From Xanthobacteraceae bacterium (GTDB lineage Bacteria; Pseudomonadota; Alphaproteobacteria; Rhizobiales; Xanthobacteraceae): DNA of 31,383 nt. The translations under genes were made by a program, and so were the position numbers. The notes beneath the pieces were generated by a model. It searched no databases and was not told the origin of the DNA. It was given only the letters and a program-made list of their open reading frames with translations. Shown in pieces: positions 8,306 through 17,308 of the stretch (positions are counted from its first letter, which is position 1; every line of letters begins with the position of its first letter). The stretch is taken from the NCBI GenBank assembly GCA_019746355.1, contig JAIESC010000122.1:1-31383 (forward strand). The letters are read 5' to 3'.

Positions 8306-8333
8306 GGAGCATATGCGGCTTCGGCTATGCTCC
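8306..8333. promoter_or_regulatory. Inverted repeat GGAGCATA-N12-TATGCTCC upstream of TctC gene
   Basis: The perfect 8-bp arms at 8306-8313 and 8326-8333 are separated by 12 bases and end 19 bases before the ATG at 8353. The inner GC/GC bases can extend the stem with one bulge. It could be an operator for a dimeric regulator or a stem-loop in the 5' leader. The sequence alone does not decide which. Confidence 0.5.
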
Positions 8334-8352
8334 CTCAGCTCACGCGAGCACC

Positions 8353-9339
8353 ATGACGATGACGGTCAGGACCTGCCTTGGAAATGGTCTTTATGGAGCG
8401 ATGTGCGCACTGTTCGCAGCGCTGATCGCTGCATCGCCCGCCGCGGCGCAGACGAACCGCGCGGTGAAGATCATCGTTCCTCTGGCAGCCGGTGGCGGCG
8501 CTGACATTCTGGCCCGGATGCTCGCCGAACAGATCAACCGGACACAGAGCGCGACCGTGGTGGTCGAGAACCGTCCTGGTGCCGGCACCGCGATCGCAAC
8601 CGATTTCGTCGCACGCGCGGCGCCCGACGGCGCAACGCTGCTGATCACCAATCCGGCGTTCCTGATCAATCCGCATCTGCGGCCGCAGAACCACGATCCG
8701 ATGACCAGCTTCGAGCCGGTCTGCAACATCGTGAACTTCCCGCTGTTCGTCGTGGTGGCTGCCGCTTCACCCTACCGGACGCTGTCGGACCTGATCGAAG
8801 CTGCGCGCGCCAGGCCGGGCGCGTTGTCGTTTGCCAGCGCGGGTCCCGCGACCGCGAGCCACATCGCGCTCGAGGCGCTGAAGCACGCCGCCCGGATCGA
8901 AGTCACCTACGTGCCCTATTCGGGCACCGCCCCCGCCGTGACGGCGCTGCGCGGCGGCCATGTCATGGCGGTCTATGCGGATTACACGAGCGTCGCGGAG
9001 CAACTGAAATCCGGCACGCTGCGCGCGCTTTCGGTCGGATCGCGCAAGCGGTTCGAGGGACTTCCGGATGTGCCCACCGTCATCGAGTCCGGATTTGGCG
9101 ACTACGAGCATGAGAGCTGGAACGGCCTGCTGGCGCCGGCCAAAACGCCCAAAGACATCATGACGCAGCTCGAAGGCTGGCTGGTCGCGGCCGGCGGATC
9201 GGCCGAGATCAAGGAAAAGCTCGCGGCTCAGGGCCTCTCGCCCAGCGTCGCGTGCGGCGCGGAGTTCGGAGCGGCGCTGCGGCGGCAATACGAGCAGTAC
9301 GGCCGCGCCATCCGCGCTGCAAACCTCAAGGTTCCCTAG
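8353..9339 (+). CDS. Tripartite tricarboxylate transporter (TctC/Bug family) substrate-binding protein
   Basis: The 328-residue protein has a signal peptide ending A-A-A-Q near residue 34. The Bug-family N-terminus follows: I-I-V-P-L-A-A-G-G-G-A-D-I-L-A-R, then V-V-V-E-N-R-P-G-A-G and an A-x-D-G-x-T-L-L loop. Bug proteins bind carboxylates or other small acids in the periplasm for TctAB permeases, but no tctA/tctB genes are nearby, so this is an orphan receptor like most of the family. A second in-frame ATG at 8359 is possible. Ligand is unknown. Confidence 0.93.
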   Translation: MTMTVRTCLGNGLYGAMCALFAALIAASPAAAQTNRAVKIIVPLAAGGGADILARMLAEQINRTQSATVVVENRPGAGTAIATDFVARAAPDGATLLITNPAFLINPHLRPQNHDPMTSFEPVCNIVNFPLFVVVAAASPYRTLSDLIEAARARPGALSFASAGPATASHIALEALKHAARIEVTYVPYSGTAPAVTALRGGHVMAVYADYTSVAEQLKSGTLRALSVGSRKRFEGLPDVPTVIESGFGDYEHESWNGLLAPAKTPKDIMTQLEGWLVAAGGSAEIKEKLAAQGLSPSVACGAEFGAALRRQYEQYGRAIRAANLKVP

Positions 9340-9342
9340 ACA

Positions 9343-9356
9343 CGCCAGGGCTGGCG
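9343..9356. terminator. Short CGCCA/TGGCG stem-loop after the TctC gene
   Basis: CGCCA (9343-9347) can pair with TGGCG (9352-9356) around GGGC, just 3 bases after the TAG. It has no T-run. It may be a weak terminator of the upstream gene. Confidence 0.3.
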
Positions 9357-9376
9357 CCGAGGCCGTGCGCGACCTA

Positions 9377-9382
9377 TATAAT
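9377..9382 (+). promoter_or_regulatory. TATAAT -10 element for the riboswitch-sugE transcript
   Basis: A perfect TATAAT at 9377-9382 would start transcription near 9389, at the foot of the first riboswitch hairpin, as expected for a short guanidine-II leader. A convincing -35 hexamer is not seen at the right distance. Confidence 0.5.
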
Positions 9383-9388
9383 AGGTGC

Positions 9389-9450
9389 TGAGGACGACCT
9401 CGCGCTTTCCCCCTACATCGGTAAGGACGACCTTGCCCCAGATTGCAAGG
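9389..9450 (+). ncRNA. Guanidine-II (mini-ykkC) riboswitch
   Basis: Two small hairpins carry the diagnostic ACGA (ACGR) tetraloop: AGG-ACGA-CCT at 9391-9400 (outer pair G9390-C9401) and a longer GGTAAGG-ACGA-CCTTGCC at 9420-9437. The linker is about 20 bases, and the next gene is a SugE/Gdx guanidinium exporter. In the known mechanism, guanidinium bound in both loops stabilises the hairpins and exposes the ribosome binding site. Here the 3' arm of hairpin 2 (CCTTGC, 9431-9436) is exactly complementary to GCAAGG (9445-9450), which contains the sugE Shine-Dalgarno. An alternative hairpin can therefore hide it when guanidinium is absent. Confidence 0.93.
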
Positions 9451-9457
9451 TCTCCAG

Positions 9458-9778
9458 ATGTCCTGGTTGTTTCTCTTTGTCGCCGGCGTGCTCGAAATCG
9501 GCTGGGCCGTTGGCCTGAAATATACGGCCGGCTTCACCCGCTTAGTCCCCACCGTCCTGACGGTGCTCAGCATGGCAGCAAGCCTGGGGCTGCTTGGTCT
9601 CGCGCTGCGGACACTGCCGTTGGGGACCGCCTACGCGATCTGGACGGGGGTCGGGACCGTCGGAACGGCTCTTCTTGGCATTGTCCTCTTTGCGGAATCC
9701 GCAAGCGCGGCACGGCTCGCGTGCATCGGCTTGATCGTCGCGGGAATCCTCGGTCTGAAACTGGTATCCCCGGACTAA
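9458..9778 (+). CDS. sugE: Small multidrug resistance family guanidinium exporter (SugE/Gdx)
   Basis: The start is ATG 9458: AAGG at 9447-9450 lies 7 bases upstream, and the protein begins M-S-W-L-F-L-F like SugE. The 106 residues form four membrane helices. The Gdx signature [12 protein letters not shown] near residue 13 includes the essential Glu of helix 1, and [11 protein letters not shown] is in helix 3. SugE/Gdx proteins are dual-topology dimers that exchange protons for guanidinium. The guanidine-II riboswitch directly upstream supports the guanidinium role over general drug efflux. Confidence 0.95.
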   Translation: MSWLFLFVAGVLEIGWAVGLKYTAGFTRLVPTVLTVLSMAASLGLLGLALRTLPLGTAYAIWTGVGTVGTALLGIVLFAESASAARLACIGLIVAGILGLKLVSPD

Positions 9779-9781
9779 CGC

Positions 9782-10711
9782 TCAACAACCGCCGCGCTGC
9801 AGGCAAAACTCCCGCCCGGGACGATCGACCCGGAACGACTCGATGTACCCGCCCTTGCGCTGGGTGACGAAGATCGTGCGGCCGTCGGCACCGCCAAATG
9901 CGAGGTTGCTGGGCTCCGACGCCGTGAGCGGGATCTCACGTTCGATTTGCCCGCTGTCGGTCAGGATCACCACGGTGCCCTTGAGCATGCGGGCGGCATA
10001 GATGCGGCCATCGACGTCGGTCCTGATCCCGTCGATGTCATGGTCGGGAAATTTCCGGACCAGGCGCGGCGACGCGAGCTTCGATCCGTCGATCCGGTAG
10101 GCCCAGATTTCCCGGGTGGTCGACTCGCCGACGTACAGTGTCTTCTCATCCGGGCTGAGATCGATGCCGTTGGCCGTGCTCAGCGTCCGCGGACTGATCA
10201 TCGGTTCGCCCTGGACCTTGCCGTCGGTGGTTCGGGAAATCTTCCAGACCTGGCCGTCGCGCCGCTTCCAGTGCGGGTCGCTCGCATAGATCGTGCCGTC
10301 CCGGGCGATGGTCATGTCGTTGGGCTGGTTGAAGGCGTCGGAGCGAAAGTACTGCCGCGGAACGGCGCTGCCGGGCGCGATGACGAAGATGTTGTGCTTC
10401 TTCCAGTCGGCAATGAACATCCGGCCGTCGGACGAGAAGCGGATCGAGTTGCCGATGCTGCCATCCGGCAAGGTGGCAAAGAGCTCCGAGGCAGAAGCAT
10501 TCGGCCGAAGCCTGCCGATCGTCCCGGCCTTCTGAAAATTGACGACGTAGAGATTGCCGGCGGCATCGACGGCGGGCCCTTCGATCCCGAACGTATATTC
10601 GCCGGCCCGCGTCACCTGCCGGCTCTGAAACAGCGCAGGCTCCGCATGCAGCAGTTCGAAGGCCAGCAAAACGGGGACCAGACCAAGAAGCAGCCTAAAG
10701 CGGCGCGACAT
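9782..10711 (-). CDS. Secreted SMP-30/gluconolactonase-like beta-propeller protein
   Basis: The product has an N-terminal signal peptide (M-S-R-R-F-R-L-L-L, cleavage near H-A-E) and propeller repeats. Candidate metal ligands of the SMP-30 family are visible: Glu in I-E-G-P-A-V-D, Asn in Q-P-N-D-M, Asn in A-N-G-I-D-L-S-P-D and Asp in D-I-D-G-I. Family members hydrolyse sugar lactones or related esters. I take the Met at 10711; an in-frame ATG at 10723 is also possible. It overlaps the end of the upstream dehydrogenase gene, so the two are one operon. A lactonase acting on the product of a sugar dehydrogenase is a reasonable pairing, but the substrate is unknown. Confidence 0.8.
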   Translation of the reverse strand: MSRRFRLLLGLVPVLLAFELLHAEPALFQSRQVTRAGEYTFGIEGPAVDAAGNLYVVNFQKAGTIGRLRPNASASELFATLPDGSIGNSIRFSSDGRMFIADWKKHNIFVIAPGSAVPRQYFRSDAFNQPNDMTIARDGTIYASDPHWKRRDGQVWKISRTTDGKVQGEPMISPRTLSTANGIDLSPDEKTLYVGESTTREIWAYRIDGSKLASPRLVRKFPDHDIDGIRTDVDGRIYAARMLKGTVVILTDSGQIEREIPLTASEPSNLAFGGADGRTIFVTQRKGGYIESFRVDRPGREFCLQRGGC

Positions 10712-12749
10712 TGCGTTGCTCAAGATAGTACCCGCCGTCGTCCGTGCATTCGCCGTTGAGATATATGTCAGCCGGCCTGTAGATGCGGTTAAAACCTGGT
10801 TTTTCCCGGGCGGGTTTCTCGATCACCACAACGACCGTGTTCGTCGGGATGGCGCCGCAGATTTTTCCGCTTTTGTCATAAAACCTGCGGTCGACGCGTC
10901 CGGGCCGCACGCGCATGCGCTGGCCGGGCACCATCGTCCCCACCAGCTGATCGATCGCGGCGAGAAGCTCGCGGTAGGCCCGATCCTTGGCGATGAGCTC
11001 GCGGCCGTTGGCCGGCATCACCTTTTCCGACCCAAGACCGCGCAGCCGCGTCCGAAGCCGCCCCGCGTCCGGGTCGCCTGGATAAATCCAGCCGTCCTGC
11101 GCCAACGCGAATCGCAGCACGGCATCGTCCCGCTGATCGTCGGATTGCTCCGGACGGAGGTTGAAATCCGAATGGCAGCCGGCGCAATGCTTCTCCACGA
11201 GCTGCGTGCGCATCTGGCGCAGACGCCGCCGATTTGTGTCGTTGGCACGGACATAAGCGATCAACCGGTCGATCTGCCGATCGGTGCGAGCGCCGCACGG
11301 CAGTTCCTCGGTCTGCAGGCCCGGCGCGGCGTCGATGCGGATGACGGTCGCGTTCTTGTCCTCGACCAGCCAGAGAGAGCCGTCGGCGGCCACCGTCATG
11401 CCGACCGGCGCGCCCTGCGGCCGCACGCCGTTCACCCTGTGCCACTGCGAGATGAGCTCGGTGAAGGCTGCCGCCGGCACCTGCGGCTCTTTGTCGGTCT
11501 GGAACGGCCTGCTCGGTTCGGCCGCGCAACTGACGTTGTAACGCACCGGCGCGGGGCTGATGGCGGGGAAGCCCGTGGCATCGACGTCGTAGAAGATCAC
11601 GCGGCTGCCGGTCGGCCGGTAGCCGTGCAGCCCGACCACAAGCTTTCCATCAAGCTCGGCAAGCCTGTTGCCGCGATAGTAGAGCATGGCGAGCGGCGCA
11701 CTGTGCGGCGGCAGCAACGAGTACGGCTGGCGATAGGCGGCCTTGTTGTTGCAGAAATCCTTGTAGGCCGCGTTGGTCTGAAGAAACGCCTTGAACTCCG
11801 GACTGGCGGTCGCAAGGTCGTAGCAGTAGGGCCAGCCGTAGTGCTTGCCCCGATCGAGCGCGTTCAGCTCTTCGTTGGGGCGCATCGGGTCCGAAAGATC
11901 GCGCGCGTTCTCCGCTTGCAGGAACGCAAAGCCTTCCGCGGGGAAGCGGGGATGCATGGTCAGCGCCATCGAGTTGCGGAGCCCGCGCGCGAAGGCCTCC
12001 ATCGGCGGATTTGCATCGCCGGGCTGCAGCGCCGGGAAGACACCGCCCGGCGGCGGCGTGAAGGCCCAGATCGCCGCGAGCGGCATGGGCCCCTCGCCCG
12101 CGGCGCAACCGTTCGCCGCCGCTCGCTTGCCAACACAGGCATCGGTCGGCGCGCCGACATTGACGTAGAGCCGGCTCTCCGCGTCGAGCACGAACGGCTT
12201 CATCAGGTGCGCGCTCTCGCTGACCTTGCTTCCGTCCGGCAGCCGGATATTGCGGGCGGGCAATCCCCTGACGATCGTTTCAACCGTGCGCGCGGGCTCG
12301 CTCGCCAGCGGCTCAAACCGGAATATCGTTTCCGACGTGGAGCTGTAGAGCTTGTTGTCACGGCCGATCACGAGGCCGAACGGATAATCGAGGCCGTCGA
12401 GCAGAACCCTGGTCCGGCGGCCCGGCGGAAGCTGTGGGTCGAGCAGCAGCAGGCGGCCCTTCGACCGGCTCCATCCGCCCATGTCGGCGACAACGAACAA
12501 GTCACGGCCTGGAAGCTGGATGATCGAACGCGGGAATTGCAGCCCGTCCTCGGCGCTGGCGACGAGCCCGGCGCAATATCCGTTGCGCAGCCCGATGCGA
12601 AGCCTCGGAAACGCATGCGGTGCCTCGCCGCAAGTTTCAGCGCCCACGGCATATCCGCCGCGCCGCATCGTCTCCGCTCCGGCGAAGCCGCCGGGCAACG
12701 CGCAAAGCATCGCGGCCAGCATGGCCGCATGGACCCGAATGCGCTGCAT
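10695..12749 (-). CDS. Periplasmic sorbosone-dehydrogenase-like propeller fused to cytochrome c
   Basis: The start at ATG 12749 follows AGGGG with 5 bases of spacing (a tandem ATG lies at 12752) and opens a signal peptide ending F-A-G-A-E. The protein has 684 residues. Residues about 60-500 resemble the soluble glucose/L-sorbosone dehydrogenase propeller, with L-N-A-L-D-x-G-K-H-Y-G-W-P and G-A-P-V-G-M-T-V-A. A cytochrome c domain follows, with the haem motif C-A-G-C-H at 522-526 and a likely distal ligand Met578 (K-V-M-P-A). Electrons from sugar or aldehyde oxidation would pass straight to the attached haem. The tail after about 610 is not recognised. PQQ use is inferred from the family. Confidence 0.82.
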   Translation of the reverse strand: MQRIRVHAAMLAAMLCALPGGFAGAETMRRGGYAVGAETCGEAPHAFPRLRIGLRNGYCAGLVASAEDGLQFPRSIIQLPGRDLFVVADMGGWSRSKGRLLLLDPQLPPGRRTRVLLDGLDYPFGLVIGRDNKLYSSTSETIFRFEPLASEPARTVETIVRGLPARNIRLPDGSKVSESAHLMKPFVLDAESRLYVNVGAPTDACVGKRAAANGCAAGEGPMPLAAIWAFTPPPGGVFPALQPGDANPPMEAFARGLRNSMALTMHPRFPAEGFAFLQAENARDLSDPMRPNEELNALDRGKHYGWPYCYDLATASPEFKAFLQTNAAYKDFCNNKAAYRQPYSLLPPHSAPLAMLYYRGNRLAELDGKLVVGLHGYRPTGSRVIFYDVDATGFPAISPAPVRYNVSCAAEPSRPFQTDKEPQVPAAAFTELISQWHRVNGVRPQGAPVGMTVAADGSLWLVEDKNATVIRIDAAPGLQTEELPCGARTDRQIDRLIAYVRANDTNRRRLRQMRTQLVEKHCAGCHSDFNLRPEQSDDQRDDAVLRFALAQDGWIYPGDPDAGRLRTRLRGLGSEKVMPANGRELIAKDRAYRELLAAIDQLVGTMVPGQRMRVRPGRVDRRFYDKSGKICGAIPTNTVVVVIEKPAREKPGFNRIYRPADIYLNGECTDDGGYYLEQRNVAPL

Positions 12750-12940
12750 CATTGCCCCTGCACCGCCACAGCCGTGTGATCGCTGCCATCTCTGCCGGTC
12801 AGCCCGGCCAGCCAAGCCTCCACGGACTCACAGCTTTATCTCTGCACTGCGGCCCAATCGTCGCACCGCCCGACTTGTCCACAGCCGCGCGTTTTCCGCC
12901 CGCAGGCGCCGCGCTAGCGTTTGCGCCGCTTTTGGGGGCG

Positions 12941-13762
12941 ATGATGGCGGGGACTGCACGGCCGCGGCTGCGCGCGCCCATCTATATGGGTGCGGTCGCA
13001 ACGCTGATGGTGGGACTGTTGTTGTCGGCCGGCCCGGCCGCCGCGGTCATCAAGGGCACGCCCTCCACGCTCGGTCCGTACGTCGTTCGCATCCATGCCG
13101 GCCATGCCTGCACCGGCGTCGCGATCGCACGGCGGATGATCGTCACCGCCCGCCATTGCGTGCGCGGCGGCATGCGCATCGTCGCCGGCCGCGCTACGAT
13201 CGGCGTTGCGGGCACGGGACAAAGCGGCACGCTCGATGACGGCCGCCAAGTCACGGTGACGGGCGATGCGGCGATCGTACGGCTTGCCGCGCCGCTGCCG
13301 GCGGCGGTCGTTCCGGTCAAGGTCGGCGCAGGCGACGGCGACCAGTACACCATCGCAGGCTACGGCACTGCGAACGAGGCGGCCCGCGGCGCGGTCGGCA
13401 CGCTGCGCGAGGCGAAGCTCGTTGCGGCCGAGCCGCGCGCGCTGGTCGATCCGGGCCGCACCGGCTCGATCGGCGCCAGCGCCTGCTTCGGCGATTCCGG
13501 CGGACCGGTGCTGCGCGGCGACGCGCTGATCGGCATCATCACCCGCGCGGCGCATCCGCACCCGCGCATCGCCTGCGGGCATCTCACGCGCTGGGCGCCG
13601 GTGGTGGCAAACGACGCTTCGGCGACGACGACCGCCGCCGCGCCCTCGGCCGAAAGCGGAACACAGGTCGAGGAGCCGCGGCCCGTCAAACGGCGCGCAA
13701 CAAAGCGCGCGGCGCCCCGCAGCAATGCGATCGTCGGCTACGATCCGGCGCGGCCTCACTAG
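12941..13762 (+). CDS. Secreted trypsin-like (S1) serine protease
   Basis: The start is ATG 12941 (tandem ATG 12944) after a GGGGG run; the longer open frame from 12620 is not gene-like. The 273 residues begin with a signal peptide ending P-A-A-A, directly followed by V-I-K-G. The catalytic triad is visible: His72 in T-A-R-H-C, Asp109 in G-D-A-A-I-V-R-L and Ser186 in G-D-S-G-G-P. The C-terminal tail (about 225-262) is Ala/Thr- and Lys/Arg-rich and probably disordered. It is an exported endopeptidase of unknown target. A start at 12989 is an alternative. Confidence 0.85.
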   Translation: MMAGTARPRLRAPIYMGAVATLMVGLLLSAGPAAAVIKGTPSTLGPYVVRIHAGHACTGVAIARRMIVTARHCVRGGMRIVAGRATIGVAGTGQSGTLDDGRQVTVTGDAAIVRLAAPLPAAVVPVKVGAGDGDQYTIAGYGTANEAARGAVGTLREAKLVAAEPRALVDPGRTGSIGASACFGDSGGPVLRGDALIGIITRAAHPHPRIACGHLTRWAPVVANDASATTTAAAPSAESGTQVEEPRPVKRRATKRAAPRSNAIVGYDPARPH

Positions 13763-13789
13763 GGCCTGCGGTCTGCGCCCGATTGCAGT

Positions 13790-14368
13790 TCATTCTCTCG
13801 GACACGGCGCGCCAGCCGCATCCCATTCCTTGAAAAATCGGGCCAGCTCGGAAACCGAATACGGCGCCGGCTCGCGGCCCGGTCCCGGCGTCCAGGCCCA
13901 GTGGACCAGCGGGTCATGCTCGATGTGTTGGATCACCTCGGGAATGGTGCGGTTGCCGTTTCGCTCGCGGTCTTTGATCTGGGCGCAAATTTCGCCACTG
14001 GACTTGTCGAACCATTGCATTGAGGCCGGCGGCAGCGCCCACCGAGCCTCGCGCGGATTGGGATCGTCAGGGGGATTTTGCGCCCCGGGTGGACCGTGTA
14101 CCACCGGCGAGTTGCGTTGGGTGTGACATGAGGTGCAGATGATGTGCTCGCCACCCGACCGACTTGCGCCGCCGCTGATGTACATTCCATGCGGACGCGC
14201 CTGCGTGCCGCCGTTGGACCACATCGGCAGATTGTCGGGGCCGACATGGCAATTCGCGCAGCGGGGATGCGAGAACACCTGAAACACCTTGCTCCACGCC
14301 TCCAGGCCTGCGTCCTGAGCCTGGGCTGGAACGGTCATCAAGAGAAGGGCGAGCCCGTAGCGCAGCAT
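13790..14368 (-). CDS. Dihaem c-type cytochrome of an IorAB-type oxidoreductase
   Basis: The 192-residue protein has a short signal peptide (cleavage near A-Q-A-Q) and two haem c motifs, C-A-N-C-H at 37-41 and C-T-S-C-H at 78-82. It is the last gene of the operon IorA-IorB-cytochrome, 12 bases after the IorB stop, with a GGGAAA ribosome site. It likely accepts electrons from the periplasmic molybdenum hydroxylase and passes them to the respiratory chain. Confidence 0.85.
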   Translation of the reverse strand: MLRYGLALLLMTVPAQAQDAGLEAWSKVFQVFSHPRCANCHVGPDNLPMWSNGGTQARPHGMYISGGASRSGGEHIICTSCHTQRNSPVVHGPPGAQNPPDDPNPREARWALPPASMQWFDKSSGEICAQIKDRERNGNRTIPEVIQHIEHDPLVHWAWTPGPGREPAPYSVSELARFFKEWDAAGAPCPRE

Positions 14369-14380
14369 TTTCCCGAGCCC

Positions 14381-16621
14381 TCACGCAAAACGGATCTTCC
14401 GGTTCAGCGGCAGTTCGCGGATGCGTTGGCCGGTCGCGGCGAAAATGGCGTTGGCGAGCGCAGGCGCGGCCGGCGGAACAGCCGGCTCGCCGATGCCGCG
14501 GATTTCACCGTCGCTTGGGAGTGGCCGGACCTCGATCTTCGGCGTCTGGAAAAGGCGCATGCCTTCGAACGCGTGGTAGTTCGTCTGCTCCGCGATCCCG
14601 TCCTTGTAGGTGATCTCGGCATTCATGGCGTGACCAAGCCCCCAGATGACACCGCCCTGAACCTGATTGGTGAAATTGTCCGGGTCCAGGACCTTGCCGA
14701 CATCGAGCGCGACGAAGACGTTGTCGATCCTGATGCCGCGCGGCGTATGCGTGACCTCGACCACCTCGGCGACGGGCACGCCAAACGACAGCGTGAAGGC
14801 CACGCCGCGCCCGCGATCCTTGCCGAGATCGCTTCCCCAGTTCGACATCTCGCCGACGGCTTCGAGAACCTTGCGCGACGGCTCATGCCAGCACAGGCGG
14901 ATTCGCTCCTTCAGGGGATCCGCGCCAGCGGCATGGATCAACTCGTCGAGGAAGCAATCGTGCAGAAATCCGTTGCTGGACGCGCCGACCGAGCGCCAGG
15001 AGCTCACCGGCACCATCTCCGGCGCGCGATAGCCGGTGACGCGATAGTTCGGAATTTTGAACGGCTGATCCCAGGCACCGGCCACAATGGCGACGTCAGG
15101 CAGCAACGGGATCGACATATTCTGTCGACCGAGCTGCGAGGCCGTCACCGACGGGTAGGCGATGCTCAGGTCGTAGGAGTCGACTTCGCCGTTTCTGACC
15201 CGGCCGCGCGCCCGCGCCATCCCAAGCGGGCGGGGGAAGTCATGAGTCATGTCTTCTTCTCTGGTCCAGGTCATCTTGATCGGACGCCCCGGGAATGCCT
15301 TCGCCAACTCGACAGCCTGACGGACATAGTCGTCCTCCAGGCGCCGGCCAAAGCTGCCGCCGGATATCTGGGCGTGGAGATGGACGTTTTCCTCTGCAAG
15401 CGCGGCCATCGACGCCGCCGCCGCGACCAGCATGCGCGGAATTTGCGTGCCGGTCCAAATGTCCAACCGCCCGTCCTTGAGCTGGACCACCGCGTTCATG
15501 GGTTCGAGCGGCGCATGAGCAAGGTACGGCACCCGGTATTCGGCCTGGATCACGCCGGGGCCTCTGAGCGCGGCTTCGACGTCGCCGTCATTCTTGCAGC
15601 GGCTGTCGTGGCGACCTCCGAAGGACCTCGCCACCGTCTCAAACATCGCCTCGGTCGTTGCAGGATATGGCGCGGGCCCCCAATCGAACTTGATGAGGTT
15701 CGCAGCCTTGAAAGCCCGCCAGGTGTTGTCGGCGATCACGCCAACGCCCCCGGCGATCGGTACGACCTTGATCACCCCCCTCGCCTTTTCGGCGGCGCTG
15801 GCATCGTAACCTGCGAGGCGCCCGCCAAGACGCGGGTTGGTGCGAACCGTCGCGTAGACCATACCGGGCATCTTCAGGTCGATGCCAAAGACCGCGGTTC
15901 CGGTCGATTTCGCCACGATATCAACGCGCCGCATCGGCTTGCCGAGATAGCGCCACTGTGCCTCAGGCTTGAGCGGCACATTGGCCGGCAGATCAATCGT
16001 TGCCGCCGACGCAGCGAGCGACGCGTAGCTCAGCGACCTGCCGTCCGGCGTGATCACGGCACCGTCGCGTGTCCGCAGACTGCTTTTGGCGATGCCCGTT
16101 TCCTTCGCGGCGGCGAGCAGCAACGCCTCCCTGGCGATCGCTCCGGCCATGCGCATTTTTTCGTATGCGTCTGCCACCGTCGAGGAGCCGCCGGTCACCT
16201 GCATGCCCAACAGCTTGCCGGCAACGTCTCCCAGGAAGCGTGCTTTGCGGGCCACAAGCCCGTCGTCGGTGGCGGCGACCGGGAAGCCTTCCGCCAAAAC
16301 CTTGCCGTTGTAGTAAGCCGCGCTCGGCGGACCAGGCTCGACCTTGATGTCCTTCCAGGCGAGATCCAGTTCCTCCGCCACCAACGCTGCCAGAATGGAG
16401 TACGCGCCCTGGCCGATATCGGCGCGCGGCGTGATGATCGTGACGCCGCTCTGGTCCACCCGCACATAAGGTGTCAGCGCGGCTTCACCGTTCTTGAGGC
16501 CCTTGGTCAGAGGATTCGGCGGCGCCCGGTTGTAGGCGTAAATCCCGAACGCAACGCCGCCCGCAACGGCGGCCGAGCCGACCAGGAACGTGCGGCGCGC
16601 GATCGTTTTGACGCGGCTCAT
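14381..16621 (-). CDS. iorB: Molybdopterin large subunit, isoquinoline 1-oxidoreductase beta-type (IorB)
   Basis: I place the start at ATG 16621, which overlaps the IorA stop as ATGA and opens a twin-arginine signal (R-R-T-F-L-V-G at 9-15, then a hydrophobic stretch). The open frame continues to 16960, but that is a shadow of IorA. The 746 residues carry aldehyde-oxidase/xanthine-dehydrogenase molybdenum-binding domains: [15 protein letters not shown], and the catalytic Glu of G-I-G-E-P-A-V-P-P near residue 712. A folded, cofactor-loaded export by Tat fits the two-subunit IorAB type without an FAD subunit. The substrate could be an N-heterocycle or an aldehyde. Confidence 0.9.
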   Translation of the reverse strand: MSRVKTIARRTFLVGSAAVAGGVAFGIYAYNRAPPNPLTKGLKNGEAALTPYVRVDQSGVTIITPRADIGQGAYSILAALVAEELDLAWKDIKVEPGPPSAAYYNGKVLAEGFPVAATDDGLVARKARFLGDVAGKLLGMQVTGGSSTVADAYEKMRMAGAIAREALLLAAAKETGIAKSSLRTRDGAVITPDGRSLSYASLAASAATIDLPANVPLKPEAQWRYLGKPMRRVDIVAKSTGTAVFGIDLKMPGMVYATVRTNPRLGGRLAGYDASAAEKARGVIKVVPIAGGVGVIADNTWRAFKAANLIKFDWGPAPYPATTEAMFETVARSFGGRHDSRCKNDGDVEAALRGPGVIQAEYRVPYLAHAPLEPMNAVVQLKDGRLDIWTGTQIPRMLVAAAASMAALAEENVHLHAQISGGSFGRRLEDDYVRQAVELAKAFPGRPIKMTWTREEDMTHDFPRPLGMARARGRVRNGEVDSYDLSIAYPSVTASQLGRQNMSIPLLPDVAIVAGAWDQPFKIPNYRVTGYRAPEMVPVSSWRSVGASSNGFLHDCFLDELIHAAGADPLKERIRLCWHEPSRKVLEAVGEMSNWGSDLGKDRGRGVAFTLSFGVPVAEVVEVTHTPRGIRIDNVFVALDVGKVLDPDNFTNQVQGGVIWGLGHAMNAEITYKDGIAEQTNYHAFEGMRLFQTPKIEVRPLPSDGEIRGIGEPAVPPAAPALANAIFAATGQRIRELPLNRKIRFA

Positions 16622-17082
16622 GTGTCGCGCTGCTTCAGCTTGGCTGCGGCACTTTTTACGGCTGCGCGTATGCGCACGTAGGTGCCGCACCGGCACAAGT
16701 TGGCCGACATGGCGCGGTCGATGTCCTCGTCGGTCGGAGCGCTTTTGATCTTCAACAGGGACGCCGCTGCCATGATTTGGCCCGACTGGCAGTAGCCGCA
16801 CTGCGCCACCTGGTGCTCGACCCATGCAGCTTGCACGGCATGCATCGCCTCCGGCGAGCCCAGGCCTTCGACGGTGGTCACCTCGCCGAGCAGATCGCCA
16901 ACCTGCAAGGAACACGATCGTACAGCCACGCGGTCGACATGCACGGTGCAGGCCCCGCACATGGCGATCCCGCAGCCATACTTTGGACCGGTGATGCCAA
17001 GCTCATCGCGCAACACCCAAAGCAAGGGCATGTCGGGCTCGACATCCACCTCGTGCGTCTTTCCGTTGACCTTGATCTGCAT
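16618..17082 (-). CDS. iorA: 2Fe-2S small subunit, isoquinoline 1-oxidoreductase alpha-type (IorA)
   Basis: The start is ATG 17082 because GGAGG lies 4 bases upstream and the protein then begins M-Q-I-K-V-N-G-K, normal for the family; the open frame extends to 17166 without support. The 154 residues carry the plant-type ferredoxin cluster (Cys37, 42, 45, 57) and the helical-domain cluster (Cys95, 98, 130, 132 in C-G-Y-C-Q-S-G and C-R-C-G-T-Y). It transfers electrons from the molybdenum site of IorB to the cytochrome encoded downstream. Confidence 0.93.
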   Translation of the reverse strand: MQIKVNGKTHEVDVEPDMPLLWVLRDELGITGPKYGCGIAMCGACTVHVDRVAVRSCSLQVGDLLGEVTTVEGLGSPEAMHAVQAAWVEHQVAQCGYCQSGQIMAAASLLKIKSAPTDEDIDRAMSANLCRCGTYVRIRAAVKSAAAKLKQRDT

Positions 17083-17308
17083 TCGACCTCCGAACAGATC
17101 GAAGGTGTGTTTTAAGAATTCGAACGTTATGCAATACGCGGATCGGACGCCGTCCGCTTCGAACATCCTACAGGATGGTCATAGACACCCACCGGCTGCA
17201 ATGACAATCTTCGCTGATTTTCGGCCGCAAGGAAGCCCGCCATCGCGAGCCGGCTCGATGGCGTCTAAGCTGCAACGGCAACACGAACCCCAGCCATAGA
17301 ATGCCGGC

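Noticed and set aside
10716..12779. 687-codon plus-strand open frame opposite the dehydrogenase
   Set aside because: Long antisense frames are common in GC-rich DNA; composition is Arg/His-rich with no domain, while the minus strand has a clear enzyme.
14381..16960. 859-residue frame for the IorB gene
   Set aside because: Residues before M-S-R-V-K-T are an antisense-like shadow of IorA; the Tat signal and ATGA overlap fix the start at 16621.
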